A DNA stretch of 64,000 nt from Paenibacillus_E violae (GTDB lineage Bacteria > Bacillota > Bacilli > Paenibacillales > NBRC-103111), in the NCBI RefSeq assembly GCF_032461945.1, contig NZ_JAWCUD010000011.1:124001-188000 (forward strand). The letters are read 5' to 3'. Shown here one piece after another: positions 53,428-63,023 of the stretch. The first letter of the stretch is position 1, and each line of letters starts with the position of its first letter. The position numbers and the translations under genes were made by a program. Under the pieces are notes generated by a model, which had not been told where the DNA came from, did no database searches, and saw nothing but the letters and a program-made list of their open reading frames with translations.

Positions 53428-54516
53428 TTAAAAGGTAGGAGCAGGTGGTTCGTCTATTTTCATACGGAGTAAACTATAAGGCTTCTGCCGCAGGTCATTT
53501 CCATAATGAAATCTTGCCTGCCGATGTAATTGGTTCACGATGAAATATAAGTATTGATCTGGACCAATCGAAAAAGTATCGGGCCATAAAATTCTCGGAT
53601 CATGTGCGATCGTTTCCATGATGCCATTCGGCAATATCTTTCGAATACTGTTGTTTTCGTAATCTCCAGCATAAAGGGTTCCTTTTGCACCGGTGATCAT
53701 TCCATCTGAAGCACCTTTTTCTCCCCAATACTTCACGTGATCCTGTAAATTCATATCCGGTATCGTTCGGTCTCTTAGGGCTTCCGTTGAAATTGAGTAC
53801 AGATGTCGACTGGAGAGAGGACAAAAATACAAAAACTTGCCGTCCGGGGAAATCGCTATACCATCAGAGGCCAATCTAAAGGGTGAAGTAGATCCATCTT
53901 TGTTTCGATTCATCAGGATTTCACCTTCGACTTTCGGTAAAAGAAAGAGATCGGGCGAAGTTGAATATGCCCCGTTTAACCGTCTCCAGGCAATACCCGT
54001 TTCTAGATCAACGACAATAATGGCACCCGGTCCTCGGGAAGACGAATCCGTTATATAAGCATAACCTGCTTTACCAACACGAAAATCAAATCGAACATCA
54101 TTCAGATAAGTGGTTGGCAGGACAACATCCTCTGTAAATGTAAATACGCCTCTTATGGTATTTGTATTTAAATCTACAGCGACTAACTTCGCCCCCCCTT
54201 TGATGGGTTCTGAGAAATTAGGAGCCCCCGTATCCAGTACCCAAAGTGTTCCCTTTCCATCAGCAACGACACTTTGGACACTAATGAAGGACGTTGTGAT
54301 ATTCGATTGGCTTACCAAATTAGAGTCTAAACTAGGATATGGCTGTAATGTACCGCGAACGATTTCAGCCACCGTAAAATTAACATCGTCTCCCCATCTT
54401 GGAAAGCAAATAAAAATGCGCCCAGTTTCAGAAACAGTAACGCCTGTAGGCATGGCCCCGTAAAATAAAAAAACCGCTTCAAACTTACCAAAATACTTTT
54501 CACTCGGTAACATCAT
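53428..54516 (-). CDS. major royal jelly / yellow-family protein
   Basis: This 362-residue protein is a bacterial member of the MRJP/yellow family, a six-bladed propeller related to SMP-30-like folds. Typical segments are VSETGRIFICFPRWGDDV, GTLWVLDTG, LNDVRFDFRVGKAGYAYITDSS and SDGIAISPDGKFLYFCPLSSRHLYSI. No signal peptide is visible. The substrate is unknown. Confidence 0.82.
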   Translation of the reverse strand: MMLPSEKYFGKFEAVFLFYGAMPTGVTVSETGRIFICFPRWGDDVNFTVAEIVRGTLQPYPSLDSNLVSQSNITTSFISVQSVVADGKGTLWVLDTGAPNFSEPIKGGAKLVAVDLNTNTIRGVFTFTEDVVLPTTYLNDVRFDFRVGKAGYAYITDSSSRGPGAIIVVDLETGIAWRRLNGAYSTSPDLFLLPKVEGEILMNRNKDGSTSPFRLASDGIAISPDGKFLYFCPLSSRHLYSISTEALRDRTIPDMNLQDHVKYWGEKGASDGMITGAKGTLYAGDYENNSIRKILPNGIMETIAHDPRILWPDTFSIGPDQYLYFIVNQLHRQARFHYGNDLRQKPYSLLRMKIDEPPAPTF

Positions 54517-54676
54517 TTTATAAAATCCTCCTCAACAGGTTCGAACTGCTATCATCTATATATGACTGAATGTGGTTCAAGTGCCTGGATATTAAAATAT
54601 TTTTAAAGGAACCCCGCAAGTTCGTGTCTATGACGGACAACGACCAGCGTGTCACCATGAATCCATCGTAAGCAAT

Positions 54677-54720
54677 AAAATAAGGCAGATCGTAAGAAAC
54701 TACGATCTGCCTTATTTTTA
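54677..54720. terminator. strong bidirectional terminator
   Basis: AAAATAAGGCAGATCGTA / TACGATCTGCCTTATTTT is an 18-base perfect stem with a 6-base loop. It overlaps the desaturase TAA. Confidence 0.88.
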
Positions 54721-55710
54721 TCCTTTTAGACCCCGGAACCCCACAAACCGTTTGCTGCTCTCGTCCCACAGTCGGTATCGAAGCGCCTGCAGGCTCAAAC
54801 GAATTCCGATGGCAGGAACGTCTTGCATGGCGGCGTTGCTCTCGTGTATTTGCTGCAAGTTATAGTTCGACACCTGAGGATCCATATGATGAATATGGTG
54901 GAAGCCGATATTCCCCGTCATCCATTGCAGGATTTTGGGCAGCTTATAATAGGAGCTGCCGTTCATAGCCGCGCTGACGAAATCCCACTCATCTGTACGC
55001 TCATAATAGGTATCCTCAAATTGATGCTGCACGTAGAAGAGCCATATGCCTGCAACGCCAGACAAGTAGAGAATCGTCCCCTCCACCAGTAGGACCTCCT
55101 TCCAGCCCAGCAACCAACAGAGCAGTCCCATCAAGCTTGCTAACGCTGCGTTCGTTAGGTAAGTGTTCAAGCGCTCTTTGCGTCTGGCACTCTTCCGGTT
55201 AAACCGGTATACAAATAAGAATATAAATACCGGTCCGAGCCCGAACATGACAAATGGGTTGCGGTATAAGCGATATCCTAGGCGCTTCCATGGGGAGAGT
55301 GCCGCGTATTCCTTCGTAGTCAGCGTCCAAATGTCGCCTGTGCCTCTACGACCCAAATTGCCGCTAGTCGCATGATGAATGGAGTGCTCATTTTTCCATT
55401 GCTCATACGGGAAGAAAGTAAGGATTCCCGTTATCGTGCCGATGATCGTATTCGCCTTCCTCGCAGCGAAGAACGACAGATGGCAGCAATCATGGAAAAT
55501 AATGAAGATTCGGATCATGAATCCGGCTGCTGGAATTGCAAGCGTCAGTGTGATCCATATTGAGATAGACAGAGTTTCATAAGCAAGACCCCACAGCAAG
55601 AGGAAAGGAACAATGCTATTGACCAACTGCCAGACGCTCTTCCTCAAATCCGATTTACCGTGAAGAGCCATGTCCTTCTTCCAGCGGGTGTATTCTTGAA
55701 GTGATTTCAT
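54718..55710 (-). CDS. membrane fatty acid desaturase
   Basis: This desaturase of about 330 residues has the three histidine boxes that bind the di-iron centre: HDCCH, NEHSIHH and GFHHIHH. Four hydrophobic segments surround them. It introduces double bonds into membrane acyl chains and usually responds to cold. I chose the ATG at 55710, six bases after AAGGG and overlapping the stop of the small upstream gene (ATGA). The nearby cold-shock gene fits the theme. Confidence 0.88.
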   Translation of the reverse strand: MKSLQEYTRWKKDMALHGKSDLRKSVWQLVNSIVPFLLLWGLAYETLSISIWITLTLAIPAAGFMIRIFIIFHDCCHLSFFAARKANTIIGTITGILTFFPYEQWKNEHSIHHATSGNLGRRGTGDIWTLTTKEYAALSPWKRLGYRLYRNPFVMFGLGPVFIFLFVYRFNRKSARRKERLNTYLTNAALASLMGLLCWLLGWKEVLLVEGTILYLSGVAGIWLFYVQHQFEDTYYERTDEWDFVSAAMNGSSYYKLPKILQWMTGNIGFHHIHHMDPQVSNYNLQQIHESNAAMQDVPAIGIRLSLQALRYRLWDESSKRFVGFRGLKG

Positions 55711-55928
55711 AGTAATCCCTTTTTCTTGGAAACCATTCGCAGCAATGAATTTCCGGAACTTACCAAAAGGTTTCTGACCTTTGGATTCGAAAAGGCCATG
55801 TAAAGGAGGCAACCAAACAAAAGGCATCCTCCCCAAACAGTGAAGAAAACCGAAGAAAAAACACAGGAAATCATTATCAACCACGAACTCTTCTTAATTG
55901 TCCTTACAGGTCGGTTGTAAAGAAACAT
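55707..55928 (-). CDS. small membrane protein coupled to the desaturase
   Basis: This 73-residue frame has one long hydrophobic stretch (about 16-45) and a basic C-terminus (RMVSKKKGLL). Its TGA overlaps the desaturase ATG, and it carries that gene's ribosome site in its last codons. GGAG lies just before its own ATG. It may be a real accessory protein or a coupling leader. Confidence 0.5.
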   Translation of the reverse strand: MFLYNRPVRTIKKSSWLIMISCVFSSVFFTVWGGCLLFGCLLYMAFSNPKVRNLLVSSGNSLLRMVSKKKGLL

Positions 55929-56330
55929 TTCTCCAACTATGATATATCATCCCTTTCCTTACTTTTGTCATTCTGTAAATTGGTCAGATTGGCTGCTTTT
56001 GTCTGCAAACCCTGTTTGGAATAATAGTCAATAATGTCATCAATAGTAGAAAATACGACACTAGCGTTCAAATCATGTGTACTTATGTTGATAGAAAACC
56101 GCTTTTCTGATGTAGTAACATCTTTATTTTATATTAGCATTTGATGACTTTAAGCTTAATTTAAAGCATCTTTCAGAGTAATTCCTGCCGTGACTTTACC
56201 TGCCGGAATTTGCACCTCTTTACCGGTTTTGAAAAAATTGTTCTTTGTTCATTTGCGATACCTCACTTCTATGATTATAAATTTTGAAAATGACAGCCCT
56301 CGTGCATGGATGCAAGCAAGAATAAACAAA
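55929..56330. other. gap with no supported gene
   Basis: About 400 bases between the desaturase pair and the cold-shock terminator. Short frames only; no convincing promoter, hairpin or remnant is seen beyond A/T-rich stretches that may hold the desaturase promoter. Confidence 0.4.
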
Positions 56331-56356
56331 AAGCTGTCCCACGTTTAGGACAGCTT
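56331..56356 (-). terminator. terminator of the cold-shock gene
   Basis: AAGCTGTCC / GGACAGCTT is followed on the minus strand by TTTTTGTTT, nine bases after the cold-shock gene stop. Confidence 0.8.
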
Positions 56357-56364
56357 GAAAGATC

Positions 56365-56568
56365 TTAATATACTTTAGAAACGTTCTCAGCCTGTGGTCC
56401 GCGATTGCCTTGGGCAACATTGAACTGGACTCGTTGACCTTCATCCAACGATTTGTAACCATCACCATCAATCGCGCTGAAATGAACGAAAACGTCGTTT
56501 CCGTCTTCGATTTCAATAAAGCCAAAACCCTTTTCAGCATTAAACCATTTAACTGTACCTGTTTGCAT
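56365..56568 (-). CDS. cold-shock protein, CspA family
   Basis: This 67-residue OB-fold RNA chaperone has both RNP motifs, KGFGFIE and VFVHFSAI, and the usual MQTGTVKWFNAEKGFGF start. It binds single-stranded RNA and DNA. GGAGG six bases before the ATG at 56568 decides the start. The region upstream carries the putative recombinase sites. Confidence 0.94.
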   Translation of the reverse strand: MQTGTVKWFNAEKGFGFIEIEDGNDVFVHFSAIDGDGYKSLDEGQRVQFNVAQGNRGPQAENVSKVY

Positions 56569-56604
56569 AGAATTCCTCCAAAAATTGATTACCCATGACC
56601 ATTT

Positions 56605-56706
56605 CAATGCCGCTAATTTAGATTAGCGGTCATTATATGTTCTCAGAACACATACTTGATGTCCGCTATTGTTTTGGTTAAGATAAGAGTACCATGTCCG
56701 CTAATG
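56605..56706. repeat. four half-sites upstream of the tyrosine recombinase
   Basis: An inverted pair CCGCTAAT-TTAG-ATTAGCGG (56610-56629) is followed by two direct copies, ATGTCCGCTATTG (56659) and ATGTCCGCTAATG (56694), 35 bases apart. The inverted copies extend to AATGxCCGCTAAT. A separate palindrome TGTTCT-C-AGAACA lies at 56638. One inverted core site plus direct accessory copies is the layout of resolution sites used by some tyrosine recombinases. Confidence 0.65.
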
Positions 56707-56732
56707 TAAGTCAATATTTGGAGGTCTCGCTA

Positions 56733-57629
56733 ATGAGTGAAACGACCGGGATTTCTAAACAGGGGGAGCAGACGATTCACGACTTCATTCACGCTCTCAC
56801 CACCCACGAAGATTTGAATCCCAAAACGTTAAAGGAATACGCAAGCGATCTGAAACACTTCATCGGTTGGTTCGAGACATCCGACCACCAAGAGGAAGAA
56901 GTAATATTTCGAATTGAAGAAGTGGCTACTCCAACATTAACACGATACCGGGAAGCCGCTCAAAAAGTAATGGAATTGAAACCGGCGACCATTAACCGGC
57001 GACTTATAACACTGAAACGGTTTTTCGGTTGGGCCGTGTCGGAATCAAGGCTTCGTCGCGACCCTTCCAAGCCGGTTAAATTGGTTCCTGAAGAAAAGGT
57101 GAGCCCTAGGCAGATGACAGACAAAGAAGAAGCTGCATTGATCGCTGCGGCTGAGCACGCTGGTTCCCTCCGGGATCAGACGCTTCTTATCGTGATGTTT
57201 CACACCGGATTACGAACAATGGAAGTGTGCGACCTAGCTCCCGGAGATATTCAAATCGGAACATGCAGCGGCCAGCTCACGGTCCGATCTGGAAAACGTA
57301 ATAAACAGCGGGAAGTGCCTTTGAATGCTACTTGCAGAGCTGCATTAGAAAAATATCTGGCAGAACTCCCTCCGGACAGTCCTTATCTGTTTCCATCGGA
57401 GAAAACTGGCGATCGATTAACAGAACGTGCTTTACGCCATTTGATTCAAAAATATAGGAAAGTAGCGCGGCTCGAAGGATTCAGCGCCCATGATCTACGG
57501 CACCGGTTCGGGTACGTGATGGCAGAAAATACGCCGTTGCACCGATTGGCACAAATTATGGGACACGATAGTCTAGATACTACGATGATTTACTTCAAGG
57601 CGACTCGTGCAGATTTGCAATCTGAATGA
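56733..57629 (+). CDS. tyrosine recombinase, XerC/D-like
   Basis: This recombinase of about 298 residues has an N-terminal SAM-like DNA-binding domain (TIHDFIHALTTHEDLNPKTLKEYASDLKHF) and a C-terminal catalytic domain with Arg in TGLRTMEVCDL, Lys in RSGKRNKQRE, HDLRHRFG, GHDSLDTT and the nucleophile Tyr in MIYFKAT. I chose the ATG at 56733 after GGAGG; the upstream ATG at 56694 lies within a putative binding site. It lacks the extra domain of integron integrases as far as can be seen. No transposase or phage genes adjoin it. Confidence 0.88.
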   Translation: MSETTGISKQGEQTIHDFIHALTTHEDLNPKTLKEYASDLKHFIGWFETSDHQEEEVIFRIEEVATPTLTRYREAAQKVMELKPATINRRLITLKRFFGWAVSESRLRRDPSKPVKLVPEEKVSPRQMTDKEEAALIAAAEHAGSLRDQTLLIVMFHTGLRTMEVCDLAPGDIQIGTCSGQLTVRSGKRNKQREVPLNATCRAALEKYLAELPPDSPYLFPSEKTGDRLTERALRHLIQKYRKVARLEGFSAHDLRHRFGYVMAENTPLHRLAQIMGHDSLDTTMIYFKATRADLQSE

Positions 57630-57934
57630 AGTATGAAATAGCTTGGCAATAAGGGATGAGTACGATGTAGGCGAGAGTAAGGGAGCTGATAACTTCGAAG
57701 GAACGGATGCAATTTTTGCAAATACAGCCTGATCTCGGCGAAGGGAATTGGGAACCTATTTCACATTTATCCAGCATGATCTTGAAATCATCCAGCAGCG
57801 GCGAAGAAATTATAAAGAATCGGCTCCGAAGGCGCGGATTGGGTCTTCCGGGAGCTTGCAGCAAACCTGGCGGTTTTATGCCTATAACGAAACTGGGTCC
57901 CTCCAATTTTGACGAAAAATCGGTTAAACACATG

Positions 57935-57973
57935 GGGCTGTCCCTCAGGGTACAATACCCCATGGCACAGCCC
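57935..57973. terminator. nested hairpin after the dehydrogenase gene
   Basis: GGGCTGT / ACAGCCC encloses CAGGGTACAATACCC pairing, and CATGGGG / CCCCATG offers an alternative fold. T runs are weak. The 57640-57930 stretch before it holds no clear gene. Confidence 0.45.
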
Positions 57974-57990
57974 TCTTATCATGACATCAT

Positions 57991-59130
57991 TTATGGCTTC
58001 AGGACGAATTTAATGCATTCGTCCGCATGGTTGTAAAAGGTGTTGTAGGCGTTATGAGCCTGATCGAGCGGCACTTTATGCGTAATGATCTCCGTCGGAT
58101 CGAACTCGCCAGCCATAATTTTTTGATACAGCATCGGCATGTAATGAATCACGGGTGCCTGTCCCATGGTCAGCTTCACGTTTCGTTCCCAAATGTTTCC
58201 GAACATGAACTGGTTGTATTTTGAACCGTATACCCCCGTAATCTGAATCGTGCCGAATTTCCGCACCGCATTCATCGCGATGTTGATTGGGCTGAGCGTT
58301 CCGCCAACCAGCTTGGCTTTCTGCTCTTCTTCCTCCAATAGCGTCTTCTTGCCGTCCATTCCGACGCAATCGATGACGACATCCGCACCCCCGCTTGTTA
58401 TTTCTTTTATATGCAGCCCCATGTCATTGAAATCTTCAAAGTTGAAGATTTCGACGTTATTCATTTTTTTGGCATGGTTCAGCCGGTACGGGAGATTGTC
58501 GATCGCGATGACCCGTTTTGCGCCTTTCATCCAGGCGAATTTTTGCGCCATCAAGCCAACGGGGCCGCAGCCGAGCACCACCACCGTATCTCCCTGCTTC
58601 ACACCTCCGTTATCCACGCTCCAATAGGCCGTCGGCAGCACGTCGGACAAGAACAGGAGCTTCTCATCCTCCAATTCGCATGACTCCGGAATAACAAACG
58701 GCATGAAATTGCCGTATGGCACGTAAAGCATTTCGGCTTGTCCGCCCCAATAATTCCCGTAACGTTCGGTAAACCCAAAGTAAGCTCCTGTATCCACTTG
58801 GGGATTGGGGTTGGAGTTGTCGCACTGGCTCTCCATTTCATGCTGGCAGTAATGACAGCTGCCACACGAGATATTGAACGGGAGCACGACTCGGTCCCCT
58901 TTTTTGACCTTTGTCACCTCAGGGCCCACTTCTTCGACAATGCCCATCGGTTCATGTCCGACCACGTATCCGGTTTGGGCTTGAATCGCCCCCTGGTATA
59001 TATGGAGATCGGAACCGCATATGGCGGTCGAGGTGATCCTGACGATAATCCCGTCTTTTTTCTGAATCGTCGGATCCGCGACCTGCGTCACTTGCATGTT
59101 CTTCATGCCATGGAATGTTACAGCCTTCAT
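57991..59130 (-). CDS. zinc-dependent alcohol dehydrogenase (formaldehyde dehydrogenase-like)
   Basis: This 379-residue medium-chain dehydrogenase has catalytic zinc ligands in TAICGSDLHIYQG and GHEPMGIVEEVG, four structural-zinc Cys in SCGSCHYCQHEMESQC, and the NAD-binding motif VLGCGPVGLMA. The long insertion (TERYGNYWGGQAEML) and FDFDxxxxITHKVPLD-like end recall glutathione-independent formaldehyde dehydrogenase-like proteins. The substrate is not certain. It stands alone. Confidence 0.88.
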   Translation of the reverse strand: MKAVTFHGMKNMQVTQVADPTIQKKDGIIVRITSTAICGSDLHIYQGAIQAQTGYVVGHEPMGIVEEVGPEVTKVKKGDRVVLPFNISCGSCHYCQHEMESQCDNSNPNPQVDTGAYFGFTERYGNYWGGQAEMLYVPYGNFMPFVIPESCELEDEKLLFLSDVLPTAYWSVDNGGVKQGDTVVVLGCGPVGLMAQKFAWMKGAKRVIAIDNLPYRLNHAKKMNNVEIFNFEDFNDMGLHIKEITSGGADVVIDCVGMDGKKTLLEEEEQKAKLVGGTLSPINIAMNAVRKFGTIQITGVYGSKYNQFMFGNIWERNVKLTMGQAPVIHYMPMLYQKIMAGEFDPTEIITHKVPLDQAHNAYNTFYNHADECIKFVLKP

Positions 59131-59754
59131 AATCGCCTCCTGTTATGACATGCCTTGAATTTGCATGCATAATTCTATTATGGAATTGGAGAGCGAGGAC
59201 CATACATTCGATGTACGGTATTTTCGACAGCCGCAGAGCGCCTAAGAACAAGAAAGGAGACGGAAGACGGAAGACGGAACGATTCACGTGAAGTAAATTT
59301 TGAAGGTAGTTCCAATCCCCTATGGGCTACCCCGGGTGCCGATTGCCGTTCATTCAGCATAAAAGTTGTCCAGTCGTGATAAACAATATGCCTATGGCAC
59401 ACTCTGGAAAAGTTACACAGCCTGCTGCACAAGCATGTTTTTCCGGAGATGGAACGTTCCAACAAAACTCACAGCTGAGATTGATTCAAGCCCAAGTTTC
59501 TTTTGAAAATCTCCTTTAAGACATCGTCAACTATTTCTTCTATACAAAAAAAATGTGTGGCGTCATAATTATTAAGAAAAATAATGCCACAAAGGTTGAT
59601 TTATCAAGGGCTAATTTCATATTTACTGAGAAGAAAGAGTGGAATCATTGTTTAAAAAGCGGTGTTTTCATAATTATTGCGAAAAAACGCATCTAGAGCT
59701 ATACATTATTTATGCACAAAATGTATAGACTAGGAACTCATATTCGGCAAATAA
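59131..59754. other. gap with no supported gene
   Basis: About 620 bases. A short tandem (GGAAGAC three times near 59260) and a hairpin GTGGC...GCCAC near 59557 are seen, but no gene. A dehydrogenase promoter is expected near 59150. Confidence 0.4.
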
Positions 59755-59800
59755 AAAGGTGCTAACTAGTGAAGAAAATTCACTAAGTTAGCACCTTTCT
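59755..59800. terminator. strong bidirectional hairpin
   Basis: AAAGGTGCTAACT / AGTTAGCACCTTT with an inner AGTGAA / TTCACT makes a stem of about 19 pairs with T runs on both sides. No intact gene ends nearby, so it may be left from a lost gene. Confidence 0.7.
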
Positions 59801-60120
59801 TATTTGAATTACTATTTAAGATACGCGATCATATTTAATAGATAAACTTCTTAGTAAGAAGAATTCTGGTAGGTCGGAATCTCTTATCAAAATGCCATTG
59901 CTGCACTCTACCTTGGGCGGATGTTAGACTCAAGAGCATTCCCTTCTTCTTATAAAGTCACAGAGGTTAGAGTTGAAGCACCTCAGGATGTAGATGATAT
60001 CGTAGTGACATTTATGAATGGAGCAGTAAGTTACATTCAAGCTAAGGAGTCCGTAACAAAAGCGAATGACCCCAAAAGTGCATGGGGGAAAGTATGGCAA
60101 GACTTTGAGGAGCAGTTTAG

Positions 60121-60233
<113 letters not shown>

Positions 60234-60238
60234 AAACT

Positions 60239-60397
60239 TCAATCCCAAACCTTTGGCCGCTTTAATCCGGCTAATCTTAAATAATCTAAATGTTGACCTG
60301 AATGGACTGCTTCATGGTATGCAATTCTCATAAGCATGTCGCCTAATGATCGAATGTACCCTACGTCTTTTCTATCAATCTGGCTACATGGCCAATC
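60239..60397 (-). pseudogene. DinB-family C-terminal fragment
   Basis: YIRSLGDMLMRIAYHEAVHS then GQHLDYLRLAGLKRPKVWD is the closing helix of a DinB protein with its metal-binding His. The N-terminal part is replaced by sequence matching the 31.35 kb remnant. It is followed by the CTTT tract and a repeat. Confidence 0.7.
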
Positions 60398-60446
60398 CTG
60401 CGAATAGACGAGCTTGCGTGAGGAAATCAAATCATACCGAGGGAGT

Positions 60447-60615
60447 TTAATGACTGTTTTGTTCCTTCGTATTTACTTTCTCTTCATCTTGCCTTTGGAC
60501 CATATCAGCATGGATCTTTCTAAGCATTTCTAAGCTTTTGTCTACGTCCTTGGCGACCGCTTCCACGCTTTGCAGCCTCGAACTGATTGAAGGCTAAGCC
60601 GGATTCATTTTTCAC
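60447..60615 (-). pseudogene. small frameshifted gene
   Basis: A GTG at 60615 opens KNESGLAFNQFEAAK; the adjacent frame continues VEAVAKDVDKSLEMLRKIHA and DMVQRQDEEK to 60447. The two are one helical protein of about 55 residues split by a shift near GCAAAGCG. The family is unknown. Confidence 0.4.
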
Positions 60616-60710
60616 GTTCAATATAATTGATCTCCCTATACATCAAATACCCTATAGTAAGGAATCGCCTGAACCCAAAACATATAAATGCGAGTAAATG
60701 ATTCAACTAA

Positions 60711-60738
60711 AAAGAACCATCCAATATGGATGGCTCTA
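60711..60738 (-). terminator. terminator of the stalk-domain gene
   Basis: AGAACCATCC / GGATGGCTCT is followed on the minus strand by TTTTTAGTT, 14 bases after the gene stop. Confidence 0.8.
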
Positions 60739-60751
60739 GAATGAGATCGGA

Positions 60752-61591
60752 CTATTCTTCGTAAATAACGACAGATTTGGTTTCAGCTTCCCATTTCACA
60801 GCTGCTTTCAAGGCTTCGCTCACAAAACGCACAGGCACAACCGTGCTGCCTTGTTCAATCGCTGCTGGAACCTCAAGCGTTACCTCCTTACCGTTGACAG
60901 TAGCTGTCTTACTATCAATAAAGAGTTTTACAGTAATACCATCACGTGTAACAGTAACTGAACGGTCTTCTTCGTTCCAAGTAACTGTTGCTTTTAAAGC
61001 CTCGGAAATCGCACGAAAAGGAACTAGTGTGTTGCCTTCGCGGATAAACGGAGCTACTTCAAAAGTAGGCTCTTCACCGTTAACGTATAATTTCACGCCT
61101 TTTTTCCCTAGCTTGTCGTACAATTTGCCTAGTTTTTTGTAAGAGTCAAGATTCGTAACGTTTGCTAAAATAGCTTCCTTTTGAACGTATACGGCGTCAG
61201 TTACGCTTCCGTTCTTATCCAACAGATCGGCAACCACCGACAAAGCTGCCTCTTTCTCTTTGATTGCCTCAAGCTCGGCTTTCTGCTCAGCCGTAAGCTG
61301 GGTCTCATATTTGGTTAAAAGAAGCTCTGCTAAAACAGCCCCTGCAGGCTTGTCCTTCACATTGTCGATCGCGTTGAGCAGCCCTTTATATCCATTATGG
61401 CCTTGATCGCCGTAAGTATCGGATGTAACCGTCTCTTTGACATCAGTTTTCACCTTAAGATCAATGTTAACCTTTACAGCTTCAGACTTGCCCTCATTAG
61501 AATTGCTTGTTTCCGATTTTGCTAATGCGGATCCTGCCATAAGACTCGTTGCCAATACACATGACGCGATAACCATCCATCTTTTTTTCAT
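60752..61591 (-). CDS. secreted copper amine oxidase N-terminal (stalk) domain protein
   Basis: This protein of about 279 residues has a signal peptide (MKKRWMVIASCVLATSLMAG, cleavage near SALAK), a helical middle (about 75-170) and a C-terminal Cu_amine_oxidN1-type stalk domain: VAPFIREGNTLVPFRAISEAL and the second half EQGSTVVPVRFVSEALKAAV. Such domains are common cell-surface modules in Paenibacillus and carry no catalysis here. GGAGG is 11 bases before the ATG at 61591. It is divergent from the DUF5667 gene. Confidence 0.85.
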   Translation of the reverse strand: MKKRWMVIASCVLATSLMAGSALAKSETSNSNEGKSEAVKVNIDLKVKTDVKETVTSDTYGDQGHNGYKGLLNAIDNVKDKPAGAVLAELLLTKYETQLTAEQKAELEAIKEKEAALSVVADLLDKNGSVTDAVYVQKEAILANVTNLDSYKKLGKLYDKLGKKGVKLYVNGEEPTFEVAPFIREGNTLVPFRAISEALKATVTWNEEDRSVTVTRDGITVKLFIDSKTATVNGKEVTLEVPAAIEQGSTVVPVRFVSEALKAAVKWEAETKSVVIYEE

Positions 61592-61773
61592 CTCTTTATA
61601 TTCCTCCTCTTTTGTTAACACTAAGTATATTCGGCATCCCACACGGATTTTGTGAGGGTATATACCGATTCTATGCTCTAAAATTGACCTGCCCCCTGAA
61701 AATAAATGGTGATCTCGTATACCTTAGTATCGGCCGAGGGACAATAGACAACTTCCAAAAGGTGGTAATATTC

Positions 61774-62883
61774 ATGAAAGTAACATTCACAAAAGAACCT
61801 AAAAAGTACAATTTTCTAGCGAAAAGCGCTATGCTCAGCATACTCGTTTTTTGCGTAAGTGCAAGCAGTGTATTTGCTTCGGAGATGTCAACACCAACAC
61901 CGTCTTCTACTCCGGCTTCCGTTAGCGTCACCCAGAGTACGACTAAGACTACTACAGGGCTATTGCCTGGAGACTTCTTCTACTTTATAAAAACCATGTA
62001 CGAAAATATTCGATTAGCCCTAACTGTCAATGACGTTAAGGAGGCAAGACTGCTTGCCGCATTTGCCAAAGAACGACTGGCAGAAGCGAACGCCTTATTG
62101 GCTAAAGGGAAAACGGACGAGGCGAGTCTAACTCTACAGAAGTCGTTGGAAATTCAGCAGAATGCGATTCAAAAAACCGAACGGGCTTCCGGATTTTCGG
62201 CAGTTGAAACGTCTGCACCCGCTGCAACTGCGACACCATCGGTGAATGCTGAAGCAGCGACTTCAACAACACAAATCGCAGCTAATCCGGCCAGTGAGCA
62301 GATAATGGAATCTGAGCAAACGGAAACCGAAGATGTGAACGTTTCTGAAAAGGAAGTAAAAAATTCTGAGCAGGTACTGAAGGTAAAAACCGATTTGCAG
62401 CACAACATTCTAGCTTTGGCCTCAGCATTGGAAAAAGTAGGAAATCCCAAAGCCCAATCATCTCTAATGAAAAATATAGAAAAGTCGTTTGCCCACTTGG
62501 ATAAAAAACTGTCCAAAATCGAAAAGAAAACGCAACAGGTGAAGAAGAATGATGACGTTACAGCTAAGGCAGAGCAGCAACCGGCTCCTTCAGTTGTTCC
62601 ATCACCACTTCAAACAACAGTTCCATCAGAAACTCCATCATCGGTTCCAACACCAGTTCAATCACCAGTAGTATCACAAGTTATTAAAGAGTCTGTCTCA
62701 GTCCAAGTAAAACAAAAAGACTCGGTTGAGGAAAAAGCAGATCATACACAAAAGAGTAAAGATAGGCAGGATCTGGATAAATCCGATCAAGCAAAAGAAA
62801 AAAGAAACAATAGCCAACATGGCAGCAGCGAGAAAGAGAACGGCAAAAGGCACGATAAAAATAAGGGTAATAACCAAGAATAA
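61774..62883 (+). CDS. secreted DUF5667 domain protein
   Basis: This protein of about 369 residues has a signal peptide (hydrophobic 15-33, ending SVFAS), a Thr/Ser/Pro-rich stretch, a DUF5667 helical domain (LPGDFFYFIKTMYENIRLAL, then NDVKEARLLAAFAKERLAEA), a second helical part (about 235-300), a Pro/Ser/Val-rich linker and a highly charged tail rich in Lys, Asp and Asn. AAAGGTGG eight bases before the ATG decides the start. It is probably a cell-surface protein expressed with the divergent stalk protein. Confidence 0.82.
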   Translation: MKVTFTKEPKKYNFLAKSAMLSILVFCVSASSVFASEMSTPTPSSTPASVSVTQSTTKTTTGLLPGDFFYFIKTMYENIRLALTVNDVKEARLLAAFAKERLAEANALLAKGKTDEASLTLQKSLEIQQNAIQKTERASGFSAVETSAPAATATPSVNAEAATSTTQIAANPASEQIMESEQTETEDVNVSEKEVKNSEQVLKVKTDLQHNILALASALEKVGNPKAQSSLMKNIEKSFAHLDKKLSKIEKKTQQVKKNDDVTAKAEQQPAPSVVPSPLQTTVPSETPSSVPTPVQSPVVSQVIKESVSVQVKQKDSVEEKADHTQKSKDRQDLDKSDQAKEKRNNSQHGSSEKENGKRHDKNKGNNQE

Positions 62884-63023
62884 TACCACTGCTCGCTTTA
62901 AACGAATCACATGCAAAAAACAGTGTTTAACTTTTTCGAAGTTATACGCTGTTCTTACTTTTACTGAAAAACTTAGTAGAGTCCATGATCGCTACTGCTC
63001 AGGGATAGATGCAACAGCGAACG

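Noticed and set aside
56733..57629. The tyrosine recombinase as an integron integrase (IntI)
   Set aside because: The IntI-specific extra segment between the catalytic boxes is not visible, its upstream sites do not resemble the cassette cores, and it lies several kilobases from the array.
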